The notes under the pieces were generated by a model. It made no database searches. It was not told where the DNA came from and saw only the letters and a list, made by a program, of their open reading frames with translations. This document shows positions 60,635 to 64,000 of a stretch of DNA of 64,000 nt, one piece after another (within the stretch, counting starts at the first letter, position 1; each line of letters opens with the position of its first letter). Origin of the DNA: Lentibacillus amyloliquefaciens (lineage in GTDB: Bacteria > Bacillota > Bacilli > Bacillales > Amphibacillaceae); the NCBI RefSeq assembly GCF_001307805.1, contig NZ_CP013862.1, positions 186,001 to 250,000 of the forward strand. The letters are read 5' to 3'. The position numbers were made by a program, and so were the translations under genes.

Positions 60635-60743
60635 TTAAAAAGAATAAAGGATTGTACCAGTAAATTTTGCTTATTGAATGTAACAGTTTTAGAGTTTGTA
60701 TGGTATATGATTATTGTTGATAAAAAAAGGGAAGATGTTTTAG

Positions 60744-61910
<1,167 letters not shown>

Positions 61911-61913
61911 ATC

Positions 61914-62891
61914 ATGGCAGAAAAAACAATGATTCAGGCAATCACTGATGCAATGCACCATGAACTGAAAAATGATGAAAATGTGCTTGTATTCGGTGAA
62001 GATGTTGGACAAAATGGCGGCGTATTTCGTGCTACAGAAGGTTTGCAGGATGAATTTGGGGAAGACCGTGTATTTGATACGCCTCTTGCCGAATCAGGAA
62101 TCGGCGGCCTTTCACTTGGCCTTGCACTGCAGGGATTCCGACCGGTACCCGAGATTCAGTTTATCGGCTTCACTTATGAAGCAATGGATGCGATTAACGG
62201 CCAGATAGCACGCATACGTTATCGTTCAGGCGGGACGAAGCCTGCACCTATTACGATTCGTACACCTTTTGGCGGTGGTGTTCATACGCCGGAGTTGCAT
62301 GCAGACTCTCTGGAAGGACTCATCGCACAGCAACCGGGCATTCGAGTCGTTGTTCCATCAACACCATACGATGCCAAAGGACTTCTGATTTCCTCAATCC
62401 GCAATAATGATCCGGTCTTTTTCATGGAACATATGAAATTGTACCGTTCATTCCGTGCTGAAGTACCGGATGAAGCCTACACTGTCGATCTGGACAAGGC
62501 CGATATTAAACGTGAAGGCAAGGATGTCACACTTATTGCATATGGTGCCATGGTTCACACGGCACTAAAAGCAGCTGAAGAACTGGAAAAAGATAATATT
62601 GAAACGGAAGTGATTGACTTACGCACGATCTCTCCGGTGGATATTGATACAATTGTTGAGTCAGTGAAGAAAACAAACCGTGTTGTTATGCTGCAGGAAG
62701 CACAACGTCAGGCAGGCGTGGGTGCACATGTCATTTCTGAAATCCAGGAACGTGCAATCCTTCATTTGGAAGCGCCGGTGTTGCGTGTAACAGCGCCCGA
62801 TACCGTTTATCCATTTTCACAGGCAGAGGAAGTGTGGCTGCCAACGCATAAAGATGTAATCGAAAAAGTGAATGAAGTCATTAACTTTTAA
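61914..62891 (+). CDS. pdhB: Pyruvate dehydrogenase E1 beta
   Basis: This 325-residue subunit has the transketolase-like pyrimidine-binding domain ([18 protein letters not shown]) and C-terminal transketolase domain ([19 protein letters not shown]). Length equals that of B. subtilis PdhB. AAAGGAGTCG upstream lies in the end of pdhA. It belongs to the pdhABC(D) operon. Confidence 0.96.
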   Translation: MAEKTMIQAITDAMHHELKNDENVLVFGEDVGQNGGVFRATEGLQDEFGEDRVFDTPLAESGIGGLSLGLALQGFRPVPEIQFIGFTYEAMDAINGQIARIRYRSGGTKPAPITIRTPFGGGVHTPELHADSLEGLIAQQPGIRVVVPSTPYDAKGLLISSIRNNDPVFFMEHMKLYRSFRAEVPDEAYTVDLDKADIKREGKDVTLIAYGAMVHTALKAAEELEKDNIETEVIDLRTISPVDIDTIVESVKKTNRVVMLQEAQRQAGVGAHVISEIQERAILHLEAPVLRVTAPDTVYPFSQAEEVWLPTHKDVIEKVNEVINF

Positions 62892-62913
62892 TCAATGATT
62901 GGAGGTCGTCATT

Positions 62914-64000
62914 ATGGCGTTTAACTTTAAACTGCCTGATATCGGTGAAGGTATACATGAAGGCGAAATCGCCAAATGGTTCGTTAAAGAAGGCGATGAA
63001 ATTCAGGAGGATGACGTGCTTTGTGAGGTTCAGAATGACAAAGCCGTTGTCGAAATCCCTTCACCGGTTGACGGAACCGTAACGAAAGTGCACGTTGGCG
63101 AGGGTGAAGTGGCTGTTGTAGGCAATACACTCATCTCGTTTGATGCAGAAGGCTATGAATCTGATGACGAGGAAGAAGAGCAAGAGGAAGGAACTCAGGA
63201 ATCCTCAGAAGCTGATCAATCAGAGGAAAAAACTGAGAGTTCTGCTGATGAAGGTGAAAAAACTGAGATGTCTGAATCAGACGACAAGAAGGAAGAATCT
63301 ACATCAGATAAACGTGTGATTGCAATGCCACGGGTTCGAAAATATGCACGTGATAATGATGTGAATATCCAGGATGTGCAGGGTTCAGGCAAAAATGGCC
63401 GTATTTTAAAAGAAGATGTGGACAATTACGTAAGCGGTGATCAGCAAGCAGAACAGCCTGCTGAAGCAGAGAAAAGTGAACAGAAGCCTGCAGCTGCGCA
63501 AGCACCACAAGGCGAATATCCTGAAACCCGCGAGAAAATGAGCGGTATCAGGAAATCAATTGCAAATGCTATGGTTAATTCCAAAACGAAAGCACCACAT
63601 GTCACCTTGATGGATGATGTGGATGTTACCGAGCTTGTGGCACACCGCAAGCGATTTAAAGAAGTTGCTGCAGAACAAGAGGTTAAATTGACCTATTTAC
63701 CATATGTAGCTAAAGCATTAATTTCAGCATCGAAAAAATATCCTATATTAAATGCCGCTGTTGATGATGAAACAAACGAAATCGTCTATAAGCAGTATTA
63801 CAACATTGGTATTGCTGCAGACACAGACAGAGGCCTAATGGTACCGGTTGTCAAAGATGCAGACCGTAAATCAATATTTTCGATATCTCAGGAAGTCAAT
63901 GAATTGGCAGAAAAAGCCCGAAGTGGTAAACTATCACCTGAGGAAATGAAAGGTGCATCCAACACGATTACAAATATCGGTTCTGCCGGCGGTCAGTGGT
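62914..64000 (+). CDS. pdhC: Pyruvate dehydrogenase E2 (dihydrolipoyl acetyltransferase), 5' part
   Basis: ATG 62914 follows TTGGAGGTCG; the frame is open to the window end (362 residues visible). Domains in order: one lipoyl domain (lipoyl Lys43 in QNDKAVVEI), a very acidic linker rich in Glu, Asp and Ser (about residues 85-130), the E1/E3-binding domain ([16 protein letters not shown]), a second linker, and the start of the catalytic acetyltransferase domain. The acidic linker is longer and more negative than usual, fitting a salt-tolerant host (inference). The catalytic HxxxDG motif lies beyond the window. Confidence 0.95.
   Translation, partial: MAFNFKLPDIGEGIHEGEIAKWFVKEGDEIQEDDVLCEVQNDKAVVEIPSPVDGTVTKVHVGEGEVAVVGNTLISFDAEGYESDDEEEEQEEGTQESSEADQSEEKTESSADEGEKTEMSESDDKKEESTSDKRVIAMPRVRKYARDNDVNIQDVQGSGKNGRILKEDVDNYVSGDQQAEQPAEAEKSEQKPAAAQAPQGEYPETREKMSGIRKSIANAMVNSKTKAPHVTLMDDVDVTELVAHRKRFKEVAAEQEVKLTYLPYVAKALISASKKYPILNAAVDDETNEIVYKQYYNIGIAADTDRGLMVPVVKDADRKSIFSISQEVNELAEKARSGKLSPEEMKGASNTITNIGSAGGQW

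Overview
The window is chromosomal DNA of a low-G+C, endospore-forming Bacillaceae. Spore genes (spoVAC/AD/AE, a Spo0E-like phosphatase), strong AGGAGG ribosome-binding sites with frequent GTG and TTG starts, and gene order shared with Bacillus subtilis point there. Blocks matching the B. subtilis yku region (ykyB, ykuE, fadH/ykuF, ykuL/darB, ykuS, ykuT, ykuV), yknUV, sipT, moeA and ktrC-rnjA-rpoY-defB-ykyA-pdhABC are present but rearranged. A moderately halophilic genus of the Virgibacillus/Lentibacillus/Oceanobacillus group is my inference; it rests on overall protein character, not on a marker gene.

Layout. 1-5.2 kb: end of a VanW-family gene, a TPR protein, then a Fur-box-controlled iron-siderophore binding lipoprotein and a fused double FecCD permease. 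5.2-13 kb: Aquifex-type aconitase, YceI, a DUF6884 protein, a TPP riboswitch with thiT, a frameshifted permease and glutamate dehydrogenase. 13-20 kb: an OFA-type antiporter, a large molybdenum formate dehydrogenase with its DUF1641 partner, and cstA. 20-22.5 kb: a small protein ending in Cys-Cys, a cysteine-free ArsA-type ATPase and an oxidoreductase. 22.6-26.3 kb: a minus-strand operon with the gene content of the mobile spoVA2mob spore heat-resistance operon. 28-31 kb: moeA, moaA and ywpF. 31-38 kb: a Ktr potassium channel, a zinc-ribbon/protease pair, signal peptidase, several very small genes and an EamA transporter. 38-48.7 kb: the yku block and the yknUV exporter. 49-55 kb: cydABDC on the minus strand. 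55.4-64 kb: ktrC, rnjA/rpoY, def, ykyA and pdhABC, with pdhC cut by the window end.

Functional links. MoeA and MoaA build the cofactor that the formate dehydrogenase needs. KtrC is the regulatory partner type for the KtrB/D channel, and DarB is a c-di-AMP sensor in the same potassium/second-messenger sphere. CydDC is needed to assemble the CydAB oxidase. Aconitase and pyruvate dehydrogenase belong to central carbon flow.

The most unusual items are: the chromosomal spoVA2mob-like operon, with a DUF421-DUF1657 fusion, a frameshifted spoVAE and a possible ATT start; a ~60-115-base repeat found four times directly after stop codons, in three cases followed by a hairpin; a MITE-like repeat with 13-base terminal inverted repeats; and the CC-terminal protein/ArsA ATPase pair. 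Two genes each look one G short within a G run, so assembly error must be considered. No tRNA, rRNA, CRISPR array, transposase or phage gene was seen.
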